A stretch of DNA of 64,000 nt from an uncultured Pedobacter sp. (GCF_946480185.1 NZ_CAMLIG010000008.1:62001-126000), one strand, 5' to 3'. Shown: positions 34,814 through 44,403, numbered from the stretch's first letter. The notes: generated by a model not told the origin, from the sequence alone. Numbers and translations are program-made.

Positions 34814-37408
34814 TCAAATCAACATTGCTACCAGCCCTGTCCATCCGGTTTGGTGGCTGGCACCTAAACCTTTACCGTTATCTCCATTAAAATATTCATG
34901 GAATAAAATATAATCCTTAAAATGCGGGTCTTCTTGTAATTTTTTATGCTCACCAAAAACTGCTCTTTTACCGTCTTTGTCTTTTAAAAAGATAGCAGTC
35001 AATCTTTTAGAAACATTATTTGCCGCGTCTTTTATAGTGGTATAATTTCCGGAACCTGTTGGCATTTCTATTTTAAAATCGTCACCATAATAATCATGGA
35101 AACGGTTCATGGATTCTATCAATAAATAATTTACAGGCATCCAAATCGGGCCACGCCAATTGCTATTTCCGCCAAACATTCCGGTATCGCTTTCGGCGGG
35201 TGTGTATTTTACTTTAAAAGTTTCTCCACCTAATTCAAAAATAAATGGGTTTTCTTCATAAACTTTGGAAACCGAACGAACGCCAAAAGCAGATAAAAAC
35301 TCGTTTTCGTCCAACATTCTACGTAACAAACATTTCATTCGGTGTCCGCGTAGTAAACTCAATAACTGAAGATTTCCCTCGTCATTTTTTCCTTCCCAGT
35401 TACTTACCAATTTGGCTAAATCCGGTCGTTGGTTTGTAAACCATTTAATATGAGAAACCAATGCAGGGAGTTTATTCCAGCTTTTTTCTTCAATCACTTC
35501 TACCGCAATCAATGGCAGTAACCCCACCAATGTTCGTAGCCTTAAACGTTTCCAATCGCCATTATTACTGTGCAACATATCGTAGTAAAAGCCGTCTTCT
35601 TCGTCCCAAAGTCCAGCGCCTTCTACATTGTTCATATTGGCCATTGCTCCCGCGATGTAAAAGAAATGTTCGGAGAATTTTACAGCCATATCTTGATAAA
35701 CCAGATTGTTGTAAGAGAGTTCCATTGCAATCCGCATCATATTTAAAGCATACATGGCCATCCAGCTGGTGCCGTCAGACTGTTCTAAAACTCCGCCGCC
35801 AGGCAAAGGCTTGCTACGGTCAAAAACTCCAATATTATCTAAACCCAAAAAGCCGCCTTCAAAAATATTGTTGCCCTCGGTATCTTTTCGGTTTACCCAC
35901 CAATTAAAATTGAGCATCATTTTATGGAACATTTTCTCCAGAAAAACCAAGTCGCCTTTGCCGGTACTTTCTTTTTCCATTTGATAAATTTTCCAGGCAG
36001 CCCAAGAATGTACAGGCGGATTTACATCGCTAAAGTTCCATTCGTAAGCTGGAAATTGTCCGTTTGGATGCATATAACGCTCCATAATCAGCAACAGGAT
36101 TTGATCTTTTGCAAACTGAATATCAATAGTGGCCAAAGGAATGCAATGGAAAGCCAAATCCCAGGCAGCAAACCAAGGGTATTCCCAATTATCAGGCATC
36201 GAAATAATATCTGCAGCCATTAAATGTTCCCAATCCTCATTTCTTCCAATTTGGTGGCTGATTGGCGGTTTCGGCTCATTTTTATCTCCTTCGAGCCAAT
36301 CTCTAACGAAGTAGTAATAAAACTGTTTGCTCCAAAGCATCCCGGCCCAAGCCTGCCTTTGTACCAGTTTTTCATCCTCAGTTTTACCCTTTTGTTTTTC
36401 GGCATAAAAATCATCAGCTAAAGATATTTGAGTTTTAAAAACTTCATCGAAATCTTTGAAAGGAGCAATATTTTTTTTGTCCGTTAAGCGCAATTTAATG
36501 GTTATACTACTTTTTGCAGGGATTTGTTTTTGGTAATAAATGGCGACTTTTGTGCCATTCGGTTGTGGGTTCACAGCTTCACTTTTGCCATTAACTACAT
36601 AATCATTAATGCCATCTTTTACGTGTTGTGTTGCATTAGCTGCATTATAAAGCTTTTGGTTGTTTGTTTCATTTTCGGTAAATAAAAACGGAGCTTTTTC
36701 CTCTAAATAGCAATAATAATCACCCATTTTTTTAGTTTGCAACAGCAAAATTTTACTATCTAAAGGCGAGATAACGGGTCTGTTTGTCTCCGTCCAATTT
36801 AACGGATTTCTGTACCAAAGGGTTGGCAAAAAGTGAAGTGGGGCATCTTCGTTGCCACGGTTATGTATGGTATATCGTATCAGAATGTCGTTTTCTGTGT
36901 TTTTTGCATATTCTGTAAAAACATCAAAATATTTATCGTCGTCAAATAAACCGGTATCAATCAGTTCAAATTCCGGATCCAGCTTTCCTCTTTTTTGGTT
37001 TTCGGTCAAAAGTTGCTGGTATGGAAATTCGCCTTGCGGATATTTGTACAGAAATTTCATATAACTGTGCGAGGGGACATTGTCTAAATAATAATAAAGT
37101 TCCTTTACATCCTCGCCGTGGTTACCTTCTGGGTTGGTTAACCCAAAAAGTCGCTCTTTTAAAATCGGATCCTTCCCGTTCCAATATGAAGTTGCCAAAC
37201 ATAAAATCTGCTGATCATCGCTTAAACCACCGATACCTTCCTCGCCCCAACGGTAAGCTTTACTACGGGCCATGTCATGCGTTACATAATTCCAAGCATC
37301 GCCGTTGGCACTATAATCTTCCCTCACCGTTCCCCATTGCCTTTCAGATAGGTAAGGTCCCCATTTTCTCCAGGTTTGCGGTTTTTTTAGTTTAGCAACT
37401 TCTTTCAT
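34814..37408 (-). CDS. GH63-like glucosidase (MGH1-type (alpha/alpha)6 barrel)
   Basis: An 864-residue cytoplasmic-type protein without signal peptide. The opening KKPQTWRKWGPYLSERQWGTVREDYSANGDAWNYVTHDMARSKAYRWGEEGIGG region (key residues W, E, D, R) and later WPWAAWDLAFHC-like and NWRGPIWMPVNYLLIES segments are typical of bacterial GH63-related enzymes. The exact substrate is unknown; glucosylated sugars or glucosylglycerate-like solutes are possible. I start at the ATG of MKEVAKLKK. The open frame extends 67 codons upstream, but that stretch runs through a dispersed repeat and a promoter box. Confidence 0.85.
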   Translation of the reverse strand: MKEVAKLKKPQTWRKWGPYLSERQWGTVREDYSANGDAWNYVTHDMARSKAYRWGEEGIGGLSDDQQILCLATSYWNGKDPILKERLFGLTNPEGNHGEDVKELYYYLDNVPSHSYMKFLYKYPQGEFPYQQLLTENQKRGKLDPEFELIDTGLFDDDKYFDVFTEYAKNTENDILIRYTIHNRGNEDAPLHFLPTLWYRNPLNWTETNRPVISPLDSKILLLQTKKMGDYYCYLEEKAPFLFTENETNNQKLYNAANATQHVKDGINDYVVNGKSEAVNPQPNGTKVAIYYQKQIPAKSSITIKLRLTDKKNIAPFKDFDEVFKTQISLADDFYAEKQKGKTEDEKLVQRQAWAGMLWSKQFYYYFVRDWLEGDKNEPKPPISHQIGRNEDWEHLMAADIISMPDNWEYPWFAAWDLAFHCIPLATIDIQFAKDQILLLIMERYMHPNGQFPAYEWNFSDVNPPVHSWAAWKIYQMEKESTGKGDLVFLEKMFHKMMLNFNWWVNRKDTEGNNIFEGGFLGLDNIGVFDRSKPLPGGGVLEQSDGTSWMAMYALNMMRIAMELSYNNLVYQDMAVKFSEHFFYIAGAMANMNNVEGAGLWDEEDGFYYDMLHSNNGDWKRLRLRTLVGLLPLIAVEVIEEKSWNKLPALVSHIKWFTNQRPDLAKLVSNWEGKNDEGNLQLLSLLRGHRMKCLLRRMLDENEFLSAFGVRSVSKVYEENPFIFELGGETFKVKYTPAESDTGMFGGNSNWRGPIWMPVNYLLIESMNRFHDYYGDDFKIEMPTGSGNYTTIKDAANNVSKRLTAIFLKDKDGKRAVFGEHKKLQEDPHFKDYILFHEYFNGDNGKGLGASHQTGWTGLVAMLI

Positions 37409-37441
37409 GTTTTTTAATTGAGAATAGGATTGAACGTTTAG

Positions 37442-37449
37442 CAAAACTA
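37442..37449 (-). promoter_or_regulatory. -7 box of the GH63-like gene
   Basis: TAGTTTTG on the minus strand matches TAnnTTTG. It ends 33 bases before the chosen ATG and supports that start over the longer frame. Confidence 0.45.
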
Positions 37450-37503
37450 TGCAATAATTATTCCTGTAATTCGCGGATTCTGTTTTAAAGAAAATATTTA
37501 TTA

Positions 37504-37620
37504 GGGCGTTCCAGTCCCGATGAAAAATCGGGGCTGTCAGGCTTTCCACTAAATCTTTTTTTGCCAACCCTTCGCAGTGGCTAGAAGCAAAAAAAGGATA
37601 CCGTTTCAATCCCTAACGCA
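37504..37620. repeat. GGGCGTTCC...TAACGCA dispersed element, copy A
   Basis: A 117-base element starting GGGCGTTCCAGTCCCGATG and ending GGATACCG then CAATCCCTAACGCA. A second copy at 53929-54041 shares both ends and the CAGGCTGT core. Short internal complementary runs (CCCGAT / ATCGGGG) suggest a folded structure. Confidence 0.65.
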
Positions 37621-37722
37621 AAATTCAGGCGTAAAACATTTTAGTTTTGGTCAGATTTTTTCCATCAGCATGAACTTTAGAATTTATATTAAAATTTGAA
37701 TTTTCTTATTTTCTCTTCAACA

Positions 37723-37819
37723 CGTCATGTCGAGGATACGAGACATCACACAAGCAAGGTCTGCATGTAGCGTGTAATACCTATTTGTGAGCTGTCTCTC
37801 ACTACCGTTCGACATGACG
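37723..37819. repeat. Palindromic CGTCATGTCGA element
   Basis: Perfect terminal inverted repeat CGTCATGTCGA (37723-37733) / TCGACATGACG (37809-37819), with more complementary words inside (GAGACATC / GAGCTGTCTC). Its left half matches the segment at 21678, and its right half is the reverse complement of the segment at 21786. The whole 37409-37924 stretch has no other gene. Confidence 0.65.
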
Positions 37820-37924
37820 AACGCTTTAAATAATGACATTGGGCGGACGGGGTGGGTGGTTTCTCACTCAAAAACACTGCTACAATTGCAGTTGAGCACA
37901 ATTTGACTGGTTACCTTTTTAACT

Positions 37925-38533
37925 TTAAATCAACCTATCCTTTACCACCAACGTTTCCGCCAGTTTATCATGTAAAGTTTGTTGCTTTTTATTTAGGAAT
38001 AAATAAAAGTAACCGCCAAAAAATGGTAAAGTACTTAATATCTTAGCTAAATTTCTGCCGATAATTTGCTTTAAGCCGGGTTGCAAACCTCGCATATCCG
38101 TAACTTTTATAGAAAGTAACCTTTTGCCAATAGTTGCCTGCTGGTAGTTTTCCATGTAAATATTATAGAACATTTTTAGAAAAGGAAGCAATAATATGCC
38201 GCTTAAAATATTTTGTTGAGTGGTACTTTGGTCTGCCACATATAAAGCTATCAAAAGCTCAAAAAAAGCAAATATTCCAAAAACGATAAACCAGTCAATG
38301 GCAGTTGCTAATAATCTCAAATCGAAACCTGCTTGATATTGTGGAGAGGTAAACTGTTCCGAGAAACCTAGTAAGGCTCTTAGTTCCGTAATTTCATGCG
38401 CTTCTTTATAATCGTCCATCTCTGCAGTTTTCAGAAACGAATCCGGCTTAACCGACTTATTTTTTAATTCTTCAAGTGTGTATGGACCAGTGGGTTTTCC
38501 GGCTACGACTAAATAATAAAGGTTTTCGCTCAT
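37925..38533 (-). CDS. RDD-family membrane protein with N-terminal GYF-like domain
   Basis: A 202-residue protein. The first 50 residues (YYLVVAGKPTGPYTLEELKN) match the GYF_2-type domain. The rest is an RDD domain with DLRLLATAIDWFIVFGIFAFFELLIALYV, GKRLLSIKVTDMRGLQP and two or three helices. The role is unknown; RDD proteins are linked with transport or envelope functions. It is last in a minus-strand operon after the LiaF-like gene (2-base gap). Confidence 0.86.
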   Translation of the reverse strand: MSENLYYLVVAGKPTGPYTLEELKNKSVKPDSFLKTAEMDDYKEAHEITELRALLGFSEQFTSPQYQAGFDLRLLATAIDWFIVFGIFAFFELLIALYVADQSTTQQNILSGILLLPFLKMFYNIYMENYQQATIGKRLLSIKVTDMRGLQPGLKQIIGRNLAKILSTLPFFGGYFYLFLNKKQQTLHDKLAETLVVKDRLI

Positions 38534-38535
38534 TC

Positions 38536-39480
38536 TTAATAACGTTTCACTTCAAAATCGCTTAAGCCACCTTTTAAGTGAATCATGATTTTATTGGTAG
38601 ATGAGTTGTAGTTTGGTGAAGTAAAAGTTCCGTCTGCAGCTTTTGTAAAACCTGGGAAATCTTTTGCAGATAAACCTGTTTTGGTGTTTATTTTACAGCC
38701 CGAGCTTGAGGGAATAAAAATGCTCACTTTTGCAATTCCGGTTTCTGCGGATAGATTGACATCGTTATAAAGTGAGCCTAACTTTATCTTAAAATCCGCG
38801 GCACCACCTTTTATATTGATCTGTTTCACACGGTTTTTACTTAAATCGAAATCTGCTTTTCCGGCGCCCATATTTAAGTTAATATCCCACAAAGGCATCG
38901 GATGAATTTTCATTTCAACCTTACTCAAATCGGTATCGTCAAAATCAAAACTGTTCTTTTTATTTTTCGAGTTGAAATTTAAAACCACAGTACTGTCTGT
39001 TTCGGTTTTGAGCAAATAATATCTATCCTGATTTTTTTGTGCCCATGACTCAAAAAGGGTGCTTTCACCATTTTTAAGGGTAAATTTACTTGCTCCGCCG
39101 TTGATGTTTAAGGTTGCCGTTTTAAATTTAGCATCGTAATCTTCTTGGTAAAAAGATTTTATGCTCGGGTTATCGCTTTCATCAGTATCTTCATCATCAT
39201 CAAAATTGTACGACCAATGTTTAATTACCGTTTTTGGGGCATTTGAATTGGCGTAAACCAATAAAGAAAGTGCAAAAACGGTGGTTAAAATCACTAACCA
39301 TTTGCCAGTATTAGATTCTGATCTGGAGAAAATAATATTTATACCCATTACAATGAGTATGATTGGCCAAAACTTCCAGATGTAACCCCAGCTAAAATCA
39401 ATGATGCCGTAGTTCTCTAGTAAAAAAACACTTCCAATAAAAATGAAAATGATACCCCAAGATATTTTACTCGCTCTCAT
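38536..39480 (-). CDS. LiaF-like membrane protein
   Basis: A 314-residue protein. Four N-terminal helices of the LiaI/LiaF type (ISWGIIFIFIGSVFLLENYG, WPIILIVMGINIIF, KWLVILTTVFALSLLVY) precede an extracytoplasmic beta-rich domain with repeated LNINGGASKFTL, LNMGAGKADFDL, INIKGGAADFKI and HLKGGLSDFEV units. This resembles the LiaF C-terminal/DUF2154 beta-solenoid. It overlaps pspC by 14 bases. An envelope-stress role is suggested by the PspC partner, by inference. Confidence 0.82.
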   Translation of the reverse strand: MRASKISWGIIFIFIGSVFLLENYGIIDFSWGYIWKFWPIILIVMGINIIFSRSESNTGKWLVILTTVFALSLLVYANSNAPKTVIKHWSYNFDDDEDTDESDNPSIKSFYQEDYDAKFKTATLNINGGASKFTLKNGESTLFESWAQKNQDRYYLLKTETDSTVVLNFNSKNKKNSFDFDDTDLSKVEMKIHPMPLWDINLNMGAGKADFDLSKNRVKQINIKGGAADFKIKLGSLYNDVNLSAETGIAKVSIFIPSSSGCKINTKTGLSAKDFPGFTKAADGTFTSPNYNSSTNKIMIHLKGGLSDFEVKRY

Positions 39481-39985
39481 GTTGCTCTTGATTAGGGTTC
39501 TCTTGATTAGGAACGTTTATCGTTTCTTCTTTTGGTGTTTTGTCTTCGGGTTGTTGCAATGGCGTTTTGTTCTTTTTTGCTTTTGATAAAATCATTAAAC
39601 CAAAAATCACTAAAACCAGGGGCCAAAGTTTTCTAATGCTAAACCAGTAAGGCAGCAGATCAAACTCGCCCAATAAAAAATAGGCGCCCATTACAATTAA
39701 CATAAAACCTAAAAGCAAACTCAGGTTGTGGTTTTTTTGTTCGTTAATTGGTTTTATAGGTCCTTCGTCCATTCTATAATCTGTATAAGTGTACAAAGGT
39801 TTACGGTCTTCGGGTACTGCTATCCATAAAATAATATAAATCCACAGTCCGCTTCCCCCAAAAAAAGCCGCCAGAGCAAATGCAATTCTCACCCACGTTA
39901 CTTCTAACTGAAAATAGTTGGCTATGCCCGCTGCAACTCCCGCAATCATTTTTTCTTGCGGGTCTCTTGTTAATTTCTTATCCAT
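39467..39985 (-). CDS. PspC-domain membrane protein
   Basis: A 172-residue protein with a PspC domain at the N-terminus (KLTRDPQEKMIAGVAAGIANYF, then VTWVRIAFALAAFFGGSGLWIYIILWIAVPED). Two further helices and a charged tail follow. PspC proteins act in phage-shock/envelope stress responses. It lies 16 bases after the SDR gene and overlaps the LiaF-like gene by 14 bases, so the four genes from 40703 down to 37925 are probably one operon. Confidence 0.9.
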   Translation of the reverse strand: MDKKLTRDPQEKMIAGVAAGIANYFQLEVTWVRIAFALAAFFGGSGLWIYIILWIAVPEDRKPLYTYTDYRMDEGPIKPINEQKNHNLSLLLGFMLIVMGAYFLLGEFDLLPYWFSIRKLWPLVLVIFGLMILSKAKKNKTPLQQPEDKTPKEETINVPNQENPNQEQHESE

Positions 39986-40001
39986 CGCTCTATATATATT
40001 T

Positions 40002-40703
40002 TTAAACCTGCCCGTTTTGTGGGGTAATCATTAATTGATCAACATTTGCACCTTTACTCAATTGCATAATATGATGAATTGATGTTGCCACATCGCTGGG
40101 TAATACAAATTTATCAGGAGCAACAGAAGTGCCATCCCAAGATGAAGTAAGTGTTGAACCGGGTATAATAGCGGTTACTTTTACTCCAAAAGGTTTGGTT
40201 TCTTCTCTCATGATATTGTTGAGACTAAGTAAGGCGGCTTTTGTTACACAGTAAGAACCGGCAGTTACAATTGTTTGTAAACTGGCTACAGAACAGATGT
40301 TGAAAATATGTCCAGTCCCCTTTTTGATCATTAACGGCGCTATTTTTTTGTAGAGTACATAAGGAGCAATTACGTTGATGTTGAAATGAGCATCTAGCAT
40401 TTCATCTTTTTCTTCGAGGATTTTAGCGGGAGAAAACAGACCGGCATTGTTCACTAAAACATCGATGTTTTTAAAATGTGCAATTGCTTGGTCCGCAAAA
40501 GCGTTAACTTCTTGCTTAATACCACAATCTGTTTTTACCGTTAATATGTTGATTTTTGGATTAATATTGATGAGTTCTTCTTTTAAAACATCAAGTTCTT
40601 TTTGGTTTCTGGCACATAAAGCTAGCGAGTGATTGTTTTTAGCCATTTCTAAAGCCACCGCTTTTCCCATTCCTTTTGTTGCGCCTGTTATTAAAATATT
40701 CAT
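40002..40703 (-). CDS. Short-chain dehydrogenase/reductase
   Basis: A 233-residue classical SDR. The NAD(P)-binding TGATKGMG, the NNAG motif (VLVNNAGLF), and the catalytic Ser and YxxxK (CSVASLQTIVTAGSYCVTK) are intact. The substrate cannot be predicted. It is first in the minus-strand unit before pspC and divergent from the MlaE-type permease. Confidence 0.9.
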   Translation of the reverse strand: MNILITGATKGMGKAVALEMAKNNHSLALCARNQKELDVLKEELININPKINILTVKTDCGIKQEVNAFADQAIAHFKNIDVLVNNAGLFSPAKILEEKDEMLDAHFNINVIAPYVLYKKIAPLMIKKGTGHIFNICSVASLQTIVTAGSYCVTKAALLSLNNIMREETKPFGVKVTAIIPGSTLTSSWDGTSVAPDKFVLPSDVATSIHHIMQLSKGANVDQLMITPQNGQV

Positions 40704-40738
40704 ATTTTTTTAATTTTTGAGCAATTTAGGTTTAATAA

Positions 40739-40766
40739 TTGCAATTGATAAAAAAGCTTATTTTTA
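40739..40766 (+). promoter_or_regulatory. Candidate promoter of the mlaE-mlaF pair
   Basis: TTG at 40739-40741, a 17-base spacer, then TATTTTTA at 40759-40766 (one mismatch to TAnnTTTG), 15 bases before the ATG. Confidence 0.4.
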
Positions 40767-40781
40767 CACAAATTTAATTAT

Positions 40782-41516
40782 ATGGTATTTTATCATTTCG
40801 GGAAATATATTTTAATGCTAAGGGCAGTTTTTAGGCGGCCAGAAAAAATGAGCATTTACAAAAATGAGATTTTCAGAGAAATGGTAGATATAGGCTTAGG
40901 TTCTTTAGGAATCATCAGCATCATTTCCATTTTTATTGGTGCTGTAACTACTGTACAAACTGCTTTTCAGTTAACTAGCGATTTAATTCCGAAATCAATT
41001 ATTGGAGGCATTACCCGGGATTCAACCATTTTGGAGCTGAGCCCAACCATTTGTTCCTTAGTTTTGGCCGGAAAAGTTGGGAGTAGCATTGCCTCGCAAA
41101 TTGGAACCATGCGTGTTACCGAGCAGATTGATGCTTTGGAAATAATGGGAATAAATGCGCCGGGTTATTTGATATTGCCAAAATTATTGGGTGGTGTAAT
41201 TATGATTCCACTTTTGGTAATTGTAGCTATTACTTTAAGTATAACAGGCGGTTATTTAGCCGGCGTAGCTTCTGGCGCAGTAACAGCAGCTGAATTTGTT
41301 CAAGGTTTAACAACAGATTTTATCCCGTTCACCTTGGTGGTGGCAATGGTTAAAGCGCTAATTTTTGCCTTTATTATTACAACAGTTTCTGCATATCAGG
41401 GGTTTTTTACTAAAGGTGGCGCAATAGAAGTGGGTAATTCAAGTACCAAAGCTGTTGTGATTAGTTGTATCGCTATTTTAATTTCCGATTACGTTATTGC
41501 ACAGCTTTTATTATGA
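40782..41516 (+). CDS. mlaE: MlaE-family ABC transporter permease
   Basis: A 244-residue integral membrane protein of the MlaE/TrbD-like permease family. Signature segments are IISIFIGAVTTVQTAFQL, SPTICSLVLAGKVGSSIASQIGTMRVTEQIDALEIMGI and the final helices. MlaE proteins, with MlaF ATPase and an MCE-domain protein, move phospholipids between inner and outer membranes. The MCE protein is not next to it here. It overlaps the ATPase gene by 4 bases. Confidence 0.92.
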   Translation: MVFYHFGKYILMLRAVFRRPEKMSIYKNEIFREMVDIGLGSLGIISIISIFIGAVTTVQTAFQLTSDLIPKSIIGGITRDSTILELSPTICSLVLAGKVGSSIASQIGTMRVTEQIDALEIMGINAPGYLILPKLLGGVIMIPLLVIVAITLSITGGYLAGVASGAVTAAEFVQGLTTDFIPFTLVVAMVKALIFAFIITTVSAYQGFFTKGGAIEVGNSSTKAVVISCIAILISDYVIAQLLL

Positions 41517-42265
41517 TTGAGGTTAAAGATATTTTCAAGAGTTTTGGTGATAACGAGGTTCTAAAAGGAATTACCGCCGATTTTAAACCCGGTGTAACTT
41601 CGTTAATTATTGGAAGCTCTGGCTCGGGCAAAACAACATTGATGAAAAATATGGTTGGTTTACATGAACCAAACAGCGGTAGAGTAATTTACGATGGCCG
41701 GGATTTTACGCAAATGGATACGCAAGAACGTATTGAAATTCGTAAAGAGATTGGAATGCTTTTCCAAGGTTCTGCTCTTTTTGATTCCATGACCGTAGAA
41801 AAAAACATACGCTTTCCGCTGGATATGTTTACCGATCAATCTAAAGGAGAAAAATTAGACCGAGTTAATTTTGTTTTGGAACGTGTAAATCTGGCGGGTA
41901 AAAATAAATTGTATCCGGCTGAACTTTCTGGAGGAATGATGAAAAGAGTTGGGATTGCCAGAGCTATCGCGATGCGTCCGAAATATCTTTTTTGTGATGA
42001 GCCAAACTCGGGCCTCGACCCAAAAAGTTCCATCATGATTGATGAATTGGTTTCAGAAATTACCAAAGAATATGAAATCACAACGGTTATCGTTACACAC
42101 GATATGAATTCGGTAATGGGAATTGGCGAACATATTCTATTTTTGCACCAAGGAGAAAAATGGTGGGAAGGTTCAAAAGATGAAATCACCTCAACAGATA
42201 ATAAAGAACTCAACGAATTTGTTTTTGCTACTAAACTGATGGAAACCTTGTTGAAGAAGAAGTAG
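41513..42265 (+). CDS. mlaF: MlaF-type ABC transporter ATP-binding protein
   Basis: A 250-residue ATPase. Walker A is GSSGSGKTTLMK, the signature is LSGGMMKRVGIARAI, and Walker B is YLFCDEPNSGLDP. The closing H-loop is VTHDMNSVMGIG. The ATG at 41513 (ATGA overlap with the permease stop) begins MIEVKDIFKSFG and fits the family. It powers lipid transport with the upstream permease. The next 130 bases are repeat-rich. Confidence 0.93.
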   Translation: MIEVKDIFKSFGDNEVLKGITADFKPGVTSLIIGSSGSGKTTLMKNMVGLHEPNSGRVIYDGRDFTQMDTQERIEIRKEIGMLFQGSALFDSMTVEKNIRFPLDMFTDQSKGEKLDRVNFVLERVNLAGKNKLYPAELSGGMMKRVGIARAIAMRPKYLFCDEPNSGLDPKSSIMIDELVSEITKEYEITTVIVTHDMNSVMGIGEHILFLHQGEKWWEGSKDEITSTDNKELNEFVFATKLMETLLKKK

Positions 42266-42391
42266 ATGGTTAGTTTGTTAGGTGGTTAGGGAAAAGTTCA
42301 TTAGTCATTGGTTCATTAGTAGTAATTTTAGTGTTAACTGAGTTATAACTATTCATTCTATCATTCAAAATTCACTCATTCAAAATTAAAT
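42266..42391. repeat. Composite low-complexity spacer before the methyltransferase gene
   Basis: Three word families follow each other: TGGTTAGTTTGTTAGGTGG (as between hemE and hemJ), GTTCATTAGTCATTGGTTCA, and ATTCACTCATTCAAAATT runs. The last run ends a few bases before the ATG at 42396. Confidence 0.5.
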
Positions 42392-42395
42392 AAGC

Positions 42396-43292
42396 ATGCA
42401 ACCAAATATACAAGCACTTACGCCACAACACTGGAAAGATTACGAATTGATAGATTGTGGAGATTTTGAAAAACTGGAGCGATTTGGTGAGCTGATTTTA
42501 ATACGCCCAGAGCCACAGGCGGTTTGGAGCAAGTTGATGCCTGAAAGCGAATGGACAAAATTGCATCATATTAAATTCAAAGGGAGATCTGCCACAAGTG
42601 GCGAGTGGATTAAAAAAAATCCAAAAACGCCGGATCGTTGGCATATCGAATATAAAAATGATGATGTTAAGATAAAGTTTCGTTTAGCGTTAACCTCATT
42701 TAAACACGTGGGGATTTTCCCGGAGCAATCTGTAAACTGGGATTTTATTTCATCGTGTATCAAAAAATTTAAAACTCCAGACCCTAAGGTGTTAAATTTA
42801 TTTGCTTATACCGGCGGCGCATCTTTAATTGCAAAAGCCGCTGGCTCAGATACAACCCATGTTGACTCTATTAAGCAAGTGGTTTCTTGGGCAAACGAAA
42901 ACCAGGAAGTTTCTAATTTAAAAGATATCCGTTGGGTGGTAGAGGACGCTTTGAAATTTGTACAACGCGAACTTAAAAGAGGCAAAAAATACAACGGAAT
43001 TATTTTAGACCCACCGGCTTATGGTCACGGACCAAAAGGGGAGAAGTGGAAGTTAGAGGATTTGATCAAAGAAATGATGCGTGATGTGGTGCAGTTACTG
43101 GATCCACAAGAACATTTTTTGATTTTAAATACCTATTCATTAGGCTTTTCATCCATTATTGTGGAGAATTTAATTAGAGGTGCTTACCCGGAAGTGCAGA
43201 ATTTGAACATCGGCGAACTGTATTTAAAGGCTCGTAGTGGTGTTAACTTGCCTTTAGGCGTTTTTGGTAAATTTAGTTTGTTCAATTGTTGA
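42396..43292 (+). CDS. RlmI-like class I SAM-dependent methyltransferase
   Basis: A 298-residue protein of the COG1092-type rRNA cytosine-C5 methyltransferase group. The SAM-binding motif is VLNLFAYTGGASLIAKAAG. DPPAYGHGPKGEKWKLEDL is the substrate/catalytic motif IV, and HFLILNTYSLGFS follows. It lacks the N-terminal PUA domain of E. coli RlmI, so the exact target is uncertain; a 23S rRNA base is likely by family. Confidence 0.85.
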   Translation: MQPNIQALTPQHWKDYELIDCGDFEKLERFGELILIRPEPQAVWSKLMPESEWTKLHHIKFKGRSATSGEWIKKNPKTPDRWHIEYKNDDVKIKFRLALTSFKHVGIFPEQSVNWDFISSCIKKFKTPDPKVLNLFAYTGGASLIAKAAGSDTTHVDSIKQVVSWANENQEVSNLKDIRWVVEDALKFVQRELKRGKKYNGIILDPPAYGHGPKGEKWKLEDLIKEMMRDVVQLLDPQEHFLILNTYSLGFSSIIVENLIRGAYPEVQNLNIGELYLKARSGVNLPLGVFGKFSLFNC

Positions 43293-43350
43293 AATCTTTT
43301 TTAGAAAACGCCAAACCTTAGACCTAATTTTCCATTTAATTATAATTAGA

Positions 43351-44403
43351 ATGTTATCTCAGAAAAACTATTTCCTTTTGCCGCAACTACTTGTTGCCGT
43401 AGCGCTATTTTGTTCTTGCTCTGGCAGTGCAGGTAGTAAAGGTTCAAAAACCGGAGCCAACCAAACACAAGATTCAGCAAAAGTTGAAGCTAGCGTAGTA
43501 AAGGAAAATCCATATACACCGGTAGATTCTGCAAAATATTATCAATTGCAAAAATATCTGGCAAATGGCGATACCACAGGAAGGTGGCCGGTAAAAAATG
43601 ATCCTTTACCAATTAATGGTGCTATTTTACCTTTTCACAGGATTATAGCTTATTACGGCAACTTATATTCCAAAAAAATGGGAGCTTTGGGCGAGTATGC
43701 TCCTAAAGAAATGTGGAAACACTTAAACGCAGAGGTTGCAAAATGGAATAAGGTAGATACGGTAATTAAATCTGTTCCGGCGGTGCATTATATAGCCACA
43801 GTAGCAAGCGGAACTCCAGGGAAAGATAATTACTATATTAACCGCATGCCAGATAGCCAGATAGATTCGGCTATAGCAATTGCGAAAATGCATAACGCCA
43901 TTGTGTTTTTAGATGTACAAGTTGCATTGAGTAACCTGCACAACGAGTTGCCTCGTTTAGAGAAATACCTAAAAATGCCAAATGTACATTTAGGTATCGA
44001 TCCAGAGTTTTCTATGAAAACAGGCGCTAAACCAGGTACAAAGATTGGAACTTATGATGCTGCAGATATTAATTATGCATCGGCCTTTTTGACTAAATTG
44101 GTTAAAGAAAACAACTTGCCGTGTAAGATTTTAATAGTTCACCGTTTTACACAAGGTATGGTGACAAATTATAAGAACATCAAAAAGCAAAAAGAAGTAC
44201 AAATGGTGATGCACATGGACGGATGGGGAGAGCCTGAATTGAAAAAAGGAACTTACCGCCATTACTTATATAGCGAACCTGTACAGTTTGTTGGCTTTAA
44301 GTTGTTCTATAAAAATGATTTAAAGAAAGCACCCAACCGTATGATGACCCCAGAAGAATTGATGAAATTAACCCCAAAACCTATTTACATCCAGTACCAA
44401 TAG
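43351..44403 (+). CDS. Lipoprotein of unknown function
   Basis: A 350-residue protein with a lipoprotein signal (LLVAVALFCSCSGS) and a low-complexity Ser/Gly/Lys linker. The folded part includes HLGIDPEFSMKTGAKPG, ILIVHRFTQGMV and VQMVMHMDGWGEPELKKGTYRHYLY. The alternating strands and the ordered Asp/Glu/His residues suggest a TIM-barrel-like, perhaps hydrolase-like, fold; I cannot assign a family. The start is the ATG at 43351, after a gap of 58 bases. A terminator follows. Confidence 0.8.
   Translation: MLSQKNYFLLPQLLVAVALFCSCSGSAGSKGSKTGANQTQDSAKVEASVVKENPYTPVDSAKYYQLQKYLANGDTTGRWPVKNDPLPINGAILPFHRIIAYYGNLYSKKMGALGEYAPKEMWKHLNAEVAKWNKVDTVIKSVPAVHYIATVASGTPGKDNYYINRMPDSQIDSAIAIAKMHNAIVFLDVQVALSNLHNELPRLEKYLKMPNVHLGIDPEFSMKTGAKPGTKIGTYDAADINYASAFLTKLVKENNLPCKILIVHRFTQGMVTNYKNIKKQKEVQMVMHMDGWGEPELKKGTYRHYLYSEPVQFVGFKLFYKNDLKKAPNRMMTPEELMKLTPKPIYIQYQ

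Noticed and set aside
37409..37609. 67-codon upstream extension of the GH63-like gene
   Set aside because: It translates through repeat copy A and lies upstream of a promoter box; the family-like sequence begins after MKEVAKLKK.
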